Part shown: positions 26,661-35,253 of the stretch, one piece after another
How the letters are laid out: the number at the start of each line of letters is the position of its first letter
Position numbering within the stretch: the first letter of the stretch is position 1
Origin: Anaerolineales bacterium
GTDB lineage: Bacteria; Chloroflexota; Anaerolineae; Anaerolineales; UBA11858
Assembly: GCA_028278545.1 (NCBI GenBank)
Contig: JANQED010000115.1
Coordinates: 62,001 to 126,000, forward strand
Length of the DNA: 64,000 bases
Direction: 5' to 3'
Position numbers and translations under genes: made by a program
The notes under the pieces: generated by a model
Seen by the model: only the letters and a program-made list of their open reading frames with translations
What the model was told of the DNA's origin: nothing
Databases searched by the model: none

Positions 26661-26682
26661 CTTTGCGATTTTTCGTTGGGCC

Positions 26683-27132
26683 CTATTCAAACACCCACGG
26701 ATCGATGGACCGTCCCCATTCAACCAGTTCACTCTCGTCGAACCACAGGGCCACCTCTGCCTTGCCGTTCTCGACGCTGTCCGAGGCGTGGGTCAGGTTG
26801 CGGCCGACCTCCAAGCCAAAGTCATGGCGCACGGAGCCAGGGGCAGCCTCTGTTGGCCGGGTGGCCCCCATGGTTTGGCGTACGGCGGCTACGGCGTCCG
26901 GGCCTTTCCAGACCATTGCCATCACCGGAGCCGAGGTGATGTATTTAATCAGCGGCGCGTAGAAGGGTTTGCCCTTATGAATCTCGTAGTGTGTCTCAGC
27001 CAATTCCTGGCTTACCTTCATGAACTTGGCTGCAGTTAGCTTCAGCCCGCGACGTTCCAGGCGGGTGATCACCTCGCCGATCAGGCCGCGCTGCACACCG
27101 TCTGGCTTTACCATGACGAAAGATTTTTCCAT
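26683..27132 (-). CDS. ndk: nucleoside diphosphate kinase
   Basis: 149 residues. It transfers gamma-phosphate between nucleotides through a phosphohistidine. The N-terminal KSFVMVKPDGVQRGLIGEV is diagnostic. The active-site region is GSVRHDFGLEVGRNLTHASDS, with the catalytic His in NLTHASD where most enzymes read NxIHGSD. That small change (Ala for Gly) is tolerated in other family members. The ribosome site GGAGAC precedes the ATG. It sits 120 bases downstream of the large TPR gene, and a repeat hairpin lies between them. Confidence 0.97.
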   Translation of the reverse strand: MEKSFVMVKPDGVQRGLIGEVITRLERRGLKLTAAKFMKVSQELAETHYEIHKGKPFYAPLIKYITSAPVMAMVWKGPDAVAAVRQTMGATRPTEAAPGSVRHDFGLEVGRNLTHASDSVENGKAEVALWFDESELVEWGRSIDPWVFE

Positions 27133-27162
27133 GAATGTCTCCGAATGTTTGGCTATTCAATC

Positions 27163-27209
27163 GTAGAGACGCAGCATACCCCAGGGGCATAAACGTGCTG
27201 CGTCTCTAC
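27163..27209. repeat. 14-bp inverted repeat GTAGAGACGCAGCA
   Basis: Perfect arms GTAGAGACGCAGCA (27163-27176) and TGCTGCGTCTCTAC (27196-27209) flank a 19-base loop. Hairpins with a GTAGAGACG edge are known as dispersed intergenic repeats in cyanobacteria and other phyla. There is no T run, so it is not a simple terminator. Only this copy was seen in the window. Confidence 0.8.
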
Positions 27210-27252
27210 CAAGTTGTTAAATGTCGCGCTGAATTTTACCAGAACACCGATC

Positions 27253-30200
27253 TTATAGCAGCAACTTCTCTATTTTCGAGTAAGTATCTAGCGCCTCTTG
27301 CAGGCGGTCAGCGCGCATATAAGCGTCGCCGAGGGTTTGCAGGATTTCGGGGTCATTGGGCTTGATGCTGTCTGCCGCTTCCAACGCAGTAATGATTTCG
27401 TCGAGACGCTTACCTCTCTTGAGCAATTGTTCGAAGTCCTTTATGGCCCCAGAGACATCGCCCTGAGAGAGTTTGGTCTGTGCACCGATTTGTTTAGCGT
27501 GGTATTCGTCCTCAGCTTCATCAAGCGAAATGGGTGGGGGAGAGGGAACGGGCGTTGGTTCTTCGGGTTCAAGAGCGGGCTCTGCGGGGATTTCTTCCTC
27601 TGAAGGTGCTTTGGACTCCGGGGGTGCGGTTGGCTCCGCAGGTGCAACAGGCTCTTCGAAGACTTCTGGTTGGGCTGGCTCTTCGGCCTCGGGGATGCCT
27701 TTGACCTCAACCAAATCTTTGATGCCCTCAATGGTCTCCTCTCCGATGCCCAGCACCAGTAGATCATCCAGCTTGTTGAACGGACCATGCTCCTCACGAT
27801 GGCTGAAGATAGCTTGGGCCCGGCGGAATCCCATTCCGGGGAGGCGTTCTAACTCGACCAGAGAAGCTTCGTTGAGATCAAGTTTCTCTTGCGCTTCTGC
27901 ATCCATTTCGACGGGTTGCTCTGTCTCCATTTGGGATGGACGCCAGGTGTATTCTGTCTCTTGGTCTGGTTGCTCTTCTTGCTCCTCATCTTTCGTCCAG
28001 TCGGGCAACTCTGTCTTATCTTTGGTAACTTCTTGTAGCCATTCAGGTAGGGCGTCTGCTTGTAGATCATCTTCTGGGGCGGCTGGCTCCTCCTCCTGGA
28101 CGATCTCGAAGGAGGGCACTTCTTTGCCGAATTCGCGGATCCAGGTGGCGTCTTCCAGGTCTTCAGGTTCGCCGCTGATATCCTTAAGCCAGTCAGGAAG
28201 GGCATCGTCTTCGTCGATAACCTGTTCTTCTGTGGGAATTTCAGCATCTGTTTCTGGTGTCATCTTGGCAGGAGTTTGTTCAGCACCGGTATCCTTCAGC
28301 CAGTCTGGTAAATCACCTAGCTCATCGGAGTCATCGGCGACCGCGGCCGGCTCGGATTCGGCGGCCAGTTCGGGAGGCCTGGCATCGGCGAGGGCTTCCT
28401 CTTCCTCAAGCTCTTTCGCATCTTCATCCGGCCCTGACTCCAGGGTGGTTTCCTCGGGCTGGATGTCATCCAAAGGTTCTTCAGCCTCGGTAGCAGCGAA
28501 GGCGCTGTCCTGAAGCCAACTGGGGATATCTTCGGGAACGGTCTCACCAACGGCCTCACTCTCGACAGGTGGGGATTCTTCGGAGATTTCGGCCTCCGGC
28601 CCAGGCGCAATATCCTGCACCCAATCAGGGGGCGCCTCTGGCCGATCTTCTGGACTGGTGATCAGCTCTTCTTCAGAGACACCTTGCTTGGCTGCCAAAC
28701 CTTCCAGCCAGGCCATGGCTGTATCGTCATCTTCCAATCCGGGTGCAGGTTCCTCTGCGGGTTCCTCATCGCCGGGGGGTGCCTGCCATTCGCGGAAAGT
28801 GGCATCTTCCGTGGGGATTGTTGCCGCGGGGTCCTCCACCTGAGTCGGCTCTGGCTCGATCTCGGAGGCATCCTCTGTGGTCAACCACTCAGGAAATTCT
28901 GCTTCGGCTTCAGGTTGTGGTTCCGGCTCTGCATCTTCGAATGTGGGTTGCGGGGTCTCTTGCTCGTCGGGTTCTTCCGGGGCGTCGGTAACCGCTTCGC
29001 TCCAGGCTGGCGGTGTAGGGCGGAGGTCTTCCTCTGGCCCGGCGGTGGTTTCCTCTTCGCTGATCTCCGCCAGCCAATCAGGCGGGCCTGTGACCGGGGA
29101 TTCCTCTGCTGGGGCGGCTTCCTCAACGCTCTCTTCTGCTAACTTCACTTCAGCTAACTCATCCAGCCAATCTGGGATGGCAGATTCTGCGGCTGCCTGT
29201 TCAGCCTCCGCTCTTTGTTCTGCTTCATCAAGGGATTTGACCCACTCCGGGGCGTCATCCGCTTCTGCGTCAGGTTGAGATTCGGCCTCTTCTACGACCG
29301 AGGATGGAGATTCTTCATCACTGGCGCTCTTCAGCCAATCGGGGATGTCGTCGATTTCAAACTCAGGCTGGGCAGCAGGTTCTTCGGCGGTGGGCGGTGG
29401 GGCTTGGTCTTCAGTCGCTGCTGCAGGAGGCTCTTCTTCAACGCTCAACGGCAAGTCGGGAACGGCTTCCGCTGCGGCGGAAGGTTCGGGTGCAGGCTCA
29501 TCTTCAGCAAATCCTCCTAACCAATCGGGGCTCTCATCATCAACTTGGGATTGATCTTCTTCAACTGGATGACTCTCCGCCGTTGATTGATCTCCTTCCA
29601 AACCTAAAAGAAAATCTGTTACACCATCTGATATATCTTCCTCGGCGGCAGCGGGCGGTTCACCGTCAACGTCCATTAACCAGTCCGGGATGTCATCGTC
29701 GGTTTGGGCCTCAGCAGCTACTGGTTCATCTTCTTCACTAATTTCATCCAGCCAATCTGGAGAACTGTCTTCGGGTATGTGGACTGCTTCCTCCACCGCG
29801 GGCACATCTTCTATTTCCTTGAGCCAGTGCGGGGCGTCATCGGGCTGTGCGCTTGCTTCTTTAGTGGATTCGGGGGTCTCATCTGGAATCTGGTTAGAGG
29901 CTTCGGAAGACGAAGCCTCCGCAGAGGGGGTCTGCTCAGGCTCGCTTTCACCTTCAATGTCTTTCAGCCAGGTGGGAACATCGCTCTCAACGGATGTTTC
30001 GGGGGCATCATCAAAGATCGCATCGAGGTCATCGCCGGCATCGTCGGTCGATTCGGTATCGTTCAGTGATGTGGCGGCCGGGGCCATATCTTTGACCCAT
30101 TCGGGCAAATCAGCAGCGACGGCCGTGTCGTCGTCTGCCCCTTCCTCATCGTCGAGTGGGATTGGCGTTGGGTCCTGTTCGGCTTCTTCAGATGAAGGCT

Positions 30201-31185
30201 CCCAGCCGGCATCTCTCATCCATTCAGGGATTTCGTCATCACTGACCTGTGATGGGCTGATGTCACCATCTTCCGGGGTGGCAGGCACATCCTCGGGAGC
30301 TGATGAGAGCCAATCGGGCAGATCACCCCCGGAGGAGTCCGGCATTTCCAACTCCACCCCTAAAGAGGAGGCCCATTCTGGTTGCTCCTCAGATGCGGTC
30401 GTGCGCATGGCGTCACTCCATCTCAAACGTTCGACCATCACAGCTTGTTCGGGAACGTCTTCCGCCGAAGAGGTGTAAGATGAGACGTGTGCCTCGTATG
30501 GGTCTAGTGCGTGCACGCGTTGTTGGTAGGTTTTGCTTTCTTCCTGGCGTTCAGTGCCCTGGAGAAGTTCGGCGAGCAGCCGGTTTGCCTGGAAGCAAAA
30601 GGGGAGTTTGGTGAGTATTGTGCTGCATGTCTCGATGGCTTTCACATTCTCCCCCCTGCGAGCGTGCATCTCAGCCAGGATAATCTGCAAGTCTGACCGG
30701 TCAGGCTCATCTACCAGGGAGGCGCGCAGTTCGGCGATAGCCTGATCGTAGTGGCCGCCCTTGACATACATACGCGCCAACGCGCCGCGGGTTAACCGCG
30801 CTTTGGCAGGCTCCATGCCATCACGTTTGCCGTATAATCGACGCACTTCGCCTTGGATGGCGGGATTGTATGGCTGAACCTCGAAAGCGCGCTCCATATG
30901 CCATAAAGCGGCGTCTATGTTGCCTTCATCTTCGCGAATAACACTCATTCCCAAGTGAGAAACGAAATCATCAGGAATGGCTGAGAGAACGCGTTGGAAG
31001 ATATCGCCTGCATTGCTGTACTTTTGTGTTTCAAGATAAGCTTTCCCCAAGAGTCGGTAAGTATCGGTGTGCTTAGGAAAGGTCCTAAGGATGTGGCGGC
31101 AATGTGCGATGGCCTCTTCGGTCTGGCCTTCTTCAATGGCGTCCTCGATTTCGCGCAAATACGTTCGCAGGGGGACTTTCGTCAT
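27253..31185 (-). CDS. large TPR / acidic P-D-W-L repeat / helix-hairpin-helix protein
   Basis: 1310 residues in three parts. Residues 1-230 are TPR-like helices (YRLLGKAYLETQKYSNAGDIFQRVL and similar). Residues about 250-1060 are very acidic, low in complexity and presumably unfolded. They carry about twenty short motifs of form [I/L/A/S]P[D/E]W[L/V/M] followed by K/D/E (for example IPDWLKSA, LPEWVKDM, SPDWLDEI, LPDWLKDI). Residues about 1100-1155 form a ComEA-like helix-hairpin-helix pair (LNEASLVELERLPGMGFRRA, LLVLGIGEETIEGI). The C-terminal 80 residues are TPR again. No signal peptide, so cytoplasmic. The function is unknown. The layout suggests a scaffold: many copies of a hydrophobic anchor on a flexible acidic chain plus a possible DNA-contact domain. 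Confidence 0.85.
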   Translation of the reverse strand: MTKVPLRTYLREIEDAIEEGQTEEAIAHCRHILRTFPKHTDTYRLLGKAYLETQKYSNAGDIFQRVLSAIPDDFVSHLGMSVIREDEGNIDAALWHMERAFEVQPYNPAIQGEVRRLYGKRDGMEPAKARLTRGALARMYVKGGHYDQAIAELRASLVDEPDRSDLQIILAEMHARRGENVKAIETCSTILTKLPFCFQANRLLAELLQGTERQEESKTYQQRVHALDPYEAHVSSYTSSAEDVPEQAVMVERLRWSDAMRTTASEEQPEWASSLGVELEMPDSSGGDLPDWLSSAPEDVPATPEDGDISPSQVSDDEIPEWMRDAGWEPSSEEAEQDPTPIPLDDEEGADDDTAVAADLPEWVKDMAPAATSLNDTESTDDAGDDLDAIFDDAPETSVESDVPTWLKDIEGESEPEQTPSAEASSSEASNQIPDETPESTKEASAQPDDAPHWLKEIEDVPAVEEAVHIPEDSSPDWLDEISEEDEPVAAEAQTDDDIPDWLMDVDGEPPAAAEEDISDGVTDFLLGLEGDQSTAESHPVEEDQSQVDDESPDWLGGFAEDEPAPEPSAAAEAVPDLPLSVEEEPPAAATEDQAPPPTAEEPAAQPEFEIDDIPDWLKSASDEESPSSVVEEAESQPDAEADDAPEWVKSLDEAEQRAEAEQAAAESAIPDWLDELAEVKLAEESVEEAAPAEESPVTGPPDWLAEISEEETTAGPEEDLRPTPPAWSEAVTDAPEEPDEQETPQPTFEDAEPEPQPEAEAEFPEWLTTEDASEIEPEPTQVEDPAATIPTEDATFREWQAPPGDEEPAEEPAPGLEDDDTAMAWLEGLAAKQGVSEEELITSPEDRPEAPPDWVQDIAPGPEAEISEESPPVESEAVGETVPEDIPSWLQDSAFAATEAEEPLDDIQPEETTLESGPDEDAKELEEEEALADARPPELAAESEPAAVADDSDELGDLPDWLKDTGAEQTPAKMTPETDAEIPTEEQVIDEDDALPDWLKDISGEPEDLEDATWIREFGKEVPSFEIVQEEEPAAPEDDLQADALPEWLQEVTKDKTELPDWTKDEEQEEQPDQETEYTWRPSQMETEQPVEMDAEAQEKLDLNEASLVELERLPGMGFRRAQAIFSHREEHGPFNKLDDLLVLGIGEETIEGIKDLVEVKGIPEAEEPAQPEVFEEPVAPAEPTAPPESKAPSEEEIPAEPALEPEEPTPVPSPPPISLDEAEDEYHAKQIGAQTKLSQGDVSGAIKDFEQLLKRGKRLDEIITALEAADSIKPNDPEILQTLGDAYMRADRLQEALDTYSKIEKLLL

Positions 31186-31293
31186 CAGACTACCCTCCCC
31201 TTCTGTAAAAAGGGTTGAAAAATCTCGTTTTTGGACAGTTACTATCCACTTCTACACCCATATTTTAACATATGTGCTATAAAAACTTAGAGA

Positions 31294-31315
31294 CTTCTCA
31301 GGAAGTCCTGAGAAG
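31294..31315 (-). terminator. hairpin after lipoprotein gene, weak terminator
   Basis: Perfect 9-bp arms CTTCTCAGG and CCTGAGAAG with a 4-base loop. Read leftwards it lies 94 bases past the lipoprotein stop, with a short TTTTT run 11 bases beyond the stem. Nothing else was identified in 31186-31408 apart from the expected promoter area of the TPR gene. Confidence 0.45.
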
Positions 31316-31408
31316 GGTATAGACCTTGGATTCTGAACATTCATACTGTTCTATAGGTACATGTTCTGTGCCTGATGCAGGTCTATGGGTATCTCAAAGC
31401 ATCTAAGT

Positions 31409-32401
31409 TCATTCCTCCATGTGGAATTCCACCAGTTCAACCGTTCCGGTCATCTCGATAGGGAAATTGACGCCGTAAACCTTTATGCTGGCACGCTCGA
31501 TCTCCTGTTTGAGCTGCCCTATATTGGGCTCGAACCAGAGATTGTTGTGCAGGGTCAGGACGGCGGAGAGAGACACCTTTTGGCCCTCTTCTTCCAACTC
31601 GGCGGTGAACTCAAATGTAGCTTCTCTCTCGAGTTTGATCGCCTGGGGGAATTCACCAGCTCTGACAGTGATGGCTTCAAAGATAGCTTCTCCAGCACCG
31701 AGTGTGTTCCATTCTATATCCAGCGGACTCTCTTCTAACCTGCCGGTGATCAGGTCGCCCTCGATCTCCGCATCGATCACACCCGAAGCGATGTATTCCC
31801 CTGACCAAGTATGATCCCAGTTATGGCTGGCCATCGTTTCATAATCCGGCACAAAGACCCCACCGATGTGTTCTAAAGTCATTTCGCCATCGACATCGCC
31901 AAAAATGAATCCCAACAACATGACTGGGAAGTTGAGAATGGCGCCGTTCTGGCATTCTACGGTGGCCTCCGTGGTGATTCCTGATTCGAGGTAAAGTGCA
32001 TTCAGCGTTGCTTCGTTCTCATTGACCTCGGTCACGGTGAGGCTGATCTGGCTGGTTTCGTCCTCTGAAGTGACTTCATAAATCCATTGGTATCCGGGGA
32101 TCATAGGGTAAAAGGTGTTGGCGCAGGGGCCTCCGTCGCTGGGGGATGGAGGGACAAGCGCGTCGCTGGCGGATTCATCTACAGTGGTTTCGGCGGTCGG
32201 CTCTTCAGTCGGGGTCTCAAGGGCTTCTGCGGTTGGAGCCTCTTCGGCCTCCTCGAGAGGCGCCGGTTCTGCTTCTGTGTTAACGGGCTCTTCAGTTGCG
32301 GGAGCGGCTTCAGAGCCTAATTGGGAGATCAGCCCACAAGCAAGGCTGGCGAGGAGCATCAGGCTGAGAGCGATGATGACCGAGCGCGTGGTTCTGTTCA
32401 T
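31409..32401 (-). CDS. unrecognised lipoprotein with acidic linker
   Basis: 330 residues. The signal peptide ends in a clear lipobox (LMLLASLACGLIS). A Glu/Ala/Thr/Pro-rich linker follows to about residue 85, then a globular beta-rich domain starting GPCANTFYPMIPGYQWIYEV. Two cysteines in that domain (GPCANTF and ATVECQNGAIL) may form a disulfide. I do not recognise the family; the phrase PGYQWIYEV...ISLTVTE resembles secreted beta-barrel lipoproteins of unknown role. It is monocistronic, between the TPR giant and the thioredoxin-TPR gene. Confidence 0.8.
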   Translation of the reverse strand: MNRTTRSVIIALSLMLLASLACGLISQLGSEAAPATEEPVNTEAEPAPLEEAEEAPTAEALETPTEEPTAETTVDESASDALVPPSPSDGGPCANTFYPMIPGYQWIYEVTSEDETSQISLTVTEVNENEATLNALYLESGITTEATVECQNGAILNFPVMLLGFIFGDVDGEMTLEHIGGVFVPDYETMASHNWDHTWSGEYIASGVIDAEIEGDLITGRLEESPLDIEWNTLGAGEAIFEAITVRAGEFPQAIKLEREATFEFTAELEEEGQKVSLSAVLTLHNNLWFEPNIGQLKQEIERASIKVYGVNFPIEMTGTVELVEFHMEE

Positions 32402-32580
32402 GGGGGTCCTCCTGCAATTTGTGATTCCTGATAGGGTTTACGATAGAAGAATACAGGAAAGGGTAGGGCGTGTCAAGCTTGTGGTCCGGCATCCGTCAGG
32501 AAGCAGCCAGAAACTGATGTCAGTTGGCCTCGGCCTGGCGGCTGCATTTTGGAATCCGTTATGGTGTTTGATGACTAATT

Positions 32581-33411
32581 TCAGAAGAGGATCGTGGCCA
32601 ACTCGCTGCGGTATTGGCGGGTGAGTGGGTTGTTATCCCCCAGGATTTCAAAGAGCCCGAGCATTACCTGTCGAGCCTCATCGTTGCGGTAGTTTTTCTC
32701 CCGACGTAACACCGCCAGGAGGCCATCCATTGCGGCAGGCAAATTGCCCAGTTCGATCAGGCGTAGTGCGTGTTGGTAAGTTGCTTCAGTCGATGATGGC
32801 ATCTCGGCGTCGGTCTCATCTAATCGATTTAGAGCAATCGCCAGAGGGCGCAATTTCTCCACGGTCGAAAACTCGTAACCGGAAGGGATTGCTTCCAAGA
32901 TCTCCAAAACACCGTCACTTTGACCGAGAACGATCAGGCTTTTTGCCAGGCCCACCATCGCTCGCGGGTGATCTGGCTGCTCAACGAGCACGGCCTGAAA
33001 AGCCCCGGCAGCATCTTCCCAGCGCGCCATGTTCAATAAGCTAAGCCCCTTATCGAGGGCTAAATCAGCCGGGCTGGGCACGATGTTGCGCAGGAATCGG
33101 CGGATTTCATCTTCAGGCTTCAAACCGGTGAATTCCCCAACAATCACTCCCTCCCTGAAGACCTTGACCGCGGGGATGCCGCGCACGTGGAAGCGCATAG
33201 CAGTTTTCTGGTTTTCATCCACATTGAGCCGGGCGAGTCGAAAATTGCCAGCTCCCTGACTGACGAGATCGCGCAGGATAGGGTCCAGGGTCTTGCATGG
33301 TACACACCACTCAGCCCAGAAATCCACCAATACGGGCACGTTCTGGGAATATTCTATGACTTCGTAGTCAAAGTTCGATTCAGTGACGTTGATGATATGT
33401 GGGGAGGTCAT
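32581..33411 (-). CDS. thioredoxin-TPR protein (YbbN/CnoX-like)
   Basis: 276 residues. The N-terminal thioredoxin domain has VLVDFWAEWCVPCKTLDPIL, a CVPC active site near residues 36-39, and the cis-Pro in VRGIPAVKVF. The C-terminal half is TPR-like (AGAFQAVLVEQPDHPRAMVGLAKSLIVLG). This is the domain order of YbbN/CnoX, a redox-regulated holdase that passes clients to GroEL. The E. coli protein lacks the first cysteine, while this one keeps both, so it may retain redox activity. Monocistronic by context. Confidence 0.92.
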   Translation of the reverse strand: MTSPHIINVTESNFDYEVIEYSQNVPVLVDFWAEWCVPCKTLDPILRDLVSQGAGNFRLARLNVDENQKTAMRFHVRGIPAVKVFREGVIVGEFTGLKPEDEIRRFLRNIVPSPADLALDKGLSLLNMARWEDAAGAFQAVLVEQPDHPRAMVGLAKSLIVLGQSDGVLEILEAIPSGYEFSTVEKLRPLAIALNRLDETDAEMPSSTEATYQHALRLIELGNLPAAMDGLLAVLRREKNYRNDEARQVMLGLFEILGDNNPLTRQYRSELATILF

Positions 33412-33501
33412 AGGCGAAAAAAGGCGCGTAAGCGTGTCTCATCTCTCAATTAATTTTACCAGAATACGTAAGAGGCGGGGTGACCATCCTGTCTGTGACT
33501 T

Positions 33502-33523
33502 TAAGATTCTGACTCTAATCTTA
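33502..33523. repeat. inverted repeat upstream of flavin reductase gene
   Basis: TAAGATT (33502-33508) and AATCTTA (33517-33523) form perfect 7-bp arms around 8 bases. It lies 50 bases before the start codon, in the likely promoter area, so it may be an operator. Confidence 0.45.
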
Positions 33524-33572
33524 TGAAGAGCTTGTATACGACCAATGTCTTTGAACAATCAAAGGAGGATGG

Positions 33573-34061
33573 ATGGCTGACGATATAAAAAACGCATTGC
33601 GGATGATGCCCTACGGCTTCTACGCTGTCTCTACGATCGCTGATGAGGATGCTAATGTGATGGTTTTGAACTGGGCCTCACAGGTCTCTTATGAGCCTCG
33701 TCTGATGGCGATCGGGTTGGCAAAGAACGCCTATTCTTATGCCCTGGTTCAGCAAGGCAGGGTGTTTGCCATCAATATTTTCAACAAAGCTGATGCCGAC
33801 CTGATCAAACCCTTTACGAAGGGCAGGGCAAAGAACCCCGACAAGATGAAGGATGTTGTTTACGCCCCCGGCCCAGAGACAGGCTGCCCCATTCTTGAGG
33901 GCGCAGCGGCGTATTTAGAGTGTAAAGTGATCGACATCTTGCATGTCGGCGGAGATCACGATATCGTTGTCGCCGAAGTGGTCAATGGGGGCGTCTATAA
34001 GCCTGGAGAAGCAGGGGAGACGCTCTCGTTGCCCGATCTCGGCTGGAGCTACGCGGGTTAA
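33573..34061 (+). CDS. flavin reductase-like FMN-binding protein
   Basis: 162 residues of the flavin reductase-like family (split-barrel, FMN binding). It starts MADDIKNALRMMPYGFYAVST after AAAGGAGGATGG. Family phrases are MVLNWASQVSYEPRLMAIGLAKNAYSYALVQQG and FAINIFNKADADL. GAAAYLECKVIDILHVGGDHDIVVAEVVNG gives the conserved C-terminal strand with GDHD. Members reduce or shuttle flavin, or serve as the reductase part of monooxygenases. No partner gene is adjacent. Confidence 0.92.
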   Translation: MADDIKNALRMMPYGFYAVSTIADEDANVMVLNWASQVSYEPRLMAIGLAKNAYSYALVQQGRVFAINIFNKADADLIKPFTKGRAKNPDKMKDVVYAPGPETGCPILEGAAAYLECKVIDILHVGGDHDIVVAEVVNGGVYKPGEAGETLSLPDLGWSYAG

Positions 34062-34080
34062 CTTATCTCAAAACAAGAAA

Positions 34081-34105
34081 GAGCGGCGTTCGCCGCTCCT
34101 TTTTG
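34081..34105 (+). terminator. intrinsic terminator after flavin reductase
   Basis: GAGCGGCG TT CGCCGCTC (34081-34098) followed by CTTTTTG. The preceding A-rich stretch may let it serve the convergent gene as well. Confidence 0.93.
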
Positions 34106-34113
34106 TTTTGATT

Positions 34114-34536
34114 TCACTCTTCGTCGGGGTCGATCATCCCGGGCTGCTGCAAATCGATCACCTCGCCGTGGACGTTGATCTTGATGCGGAACCCCGTCAT
34201 CCCCATATAGGCGAGGCTTTCCTCTGGAATGCCCACTTCGAAGATACGGTCGAATTGTTGGTCCATCTGTTTGAGTTGGGTTTCGATCATGGCGCGGGTG
34301 AAAATGTCATCCTGACCGAGCATCTTGGCAGCTTGTTCGCTGAGGATGTCTTCATGTCCGGTGATCATCTCGCGCATGGATTCCAAAACTTGGCGATCGA
34401 CTTGTTCGGAGGGGATATGTCGCCGAAAGCCCGAGTCGTCAACCACATAACACGGTTCGTTCCCAACATAGGCGGTCTCTACGGGGTTGTCGCTTTCGTC
34501 GTAAACTAATCCCTGAAAAAGAATCTTCTTAGGCAT
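34114..34536 (-). CDS. conserved-looking protein of unknown function
   Basis: 140 residues from ATG 34536 (MPKKILFQGLVYDESDNPVE); a longer frame to 34557 adds seven residues without a better ribosome site. Soluble, acidic, no cysteine cluster, one predicted amphipathic helix (QLKQMDQQFDRIFEVGI). The C-terminus FRIKINVHGEVIDLQQPG resembles the short beta-hairpin tail of small regulators, but no family is recognised. It reads leftwards like the next gene, but 76 bases apart, so co-transcription with the LURP-one gene is possible. Confidence 0.7.
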   Translation of the reverse strand: MPKKILFQGLVYDESDNPVETAYVGNEPCYVVDDSGFRRHIPSEQVDRQVLESMREMITGHEDILSEQAAKMLGQDDIFTRAMIETQLKQMDQQFDRIFEVGIPEESLAYMGMTGFRIKINVHGEVIDLQQPGMIDPDEE

Positions 34537-34612
34537 GATAATCTTTCGATATCTCAACTGCCTTGGATTTTACCGCGCTGTCGAGTGTTCCCAGATGATT
34601 CTTATACGCTTC

Positions 34613-35194
34613 TTATGAAGACTGCTTGCCTTCAATGGTGCCCAGCAAGATCGCCGCGGCGATCCCCAAACGACGGTCCAGTTGGCGGGCGCTGTCGATG
34701 CTGAAATCCACTTCCAGATGATAGCCGATGAAGCGAAAGCGCTGCTTGTAGTCAGCTACGCGTTGGTTACCAAGGATTAGATCGTAGTTTTGGGGCAGCA
34801 GCGAGCCCAACAAGAGCCGCCGGAGCAGGGCGTACCCCACGCTATCCTCCTGGAGGATACCCAGGGGTTGGTCGTATGCATCCAGCACTTCCCACTCGTC
34901 GCGCATCATCGAACGCAAGCCCTTGCGGCGCAGCACGCCGACTTTGGTTTGATACGCGCTGTCGATGACATCGTAAGCCGCTGAAAAGTCGATGATTTGC
35001 CGGGCTTGGATGTTGAGCACTTCCTGCGTCATGTTCTCATCAGAGAAAACGCGGATGTCTTCCTTGAGCTTGAACATCTTCTGCTGGCTGTAGAGCACCA
35101 ACTGGCCGTCTGGGGCATAAACGCGGAATTTGCCAGTCAGGGCGAGGACTTGCCGTTTGAGCAAGTATGAATCAAATTGAAATGCGCTGTGCAT
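34613..35194 (-). CDS. LURP-one-related / phospholipid scramblase-like protein
   Basis: 193 residues. The Tubby-like C-terminal fold family (DUF567, LURP1, scramblase) is indicated by the phrase order FRVYAPDGQLVLYSQQKMFKLKEDIRVFSDE, VLNIQARQIIDFSAAYDVID, GVLRRKGLRSMMRDEWEVLD and GYHLEVDF. These give the predicted 12-strand barrel around one C-terminal helix. The bacterial role is unknown. No membrane segment is visible until the C-terminal LGIAAAILLGTIEG, which may anchor it. Confidence 0.88.
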   Translation of the reverse strand: MHSAFQFDSYLLKRQVLALTGKFRVYAPDGQLVLYSQQKMFKLKEDIRVFSDENMTQEVLNIQARQIIDFSAAYDVIDSAYQTKVGVLRRKGLRSMMRDEWEVLDAYDQPLGILQEDSVGYALLRRLLLGSLLPQNYDLILGNQRVADYKQRFRFIGYHLEVDFSIDSARQLDRRLGIAAAILLGTIEGKQSS

Positions 35195-35253
35195 CGTGAA
35201 CCTCCATAAGTTCTTCCAATATTGTGGTTAGAGGCAGTGCGGGACGTCAATTG

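Noticed and set aside
28257-30745. Long Ser-rich forward frames (for example 29690-30478)
   Set aside because: They are antisense shadows of the acidic, Asp/Glu-rich repeat protein; the composition alone explains them.
32480-32530. Phrase resembling SRP RNA (GGTCCGG followed by AGGAAGCAGCC)
   Set aside because: The two parts are separated by eight extra bases, so the GGAA-loop helix cannot form, and the flanks do not pair.
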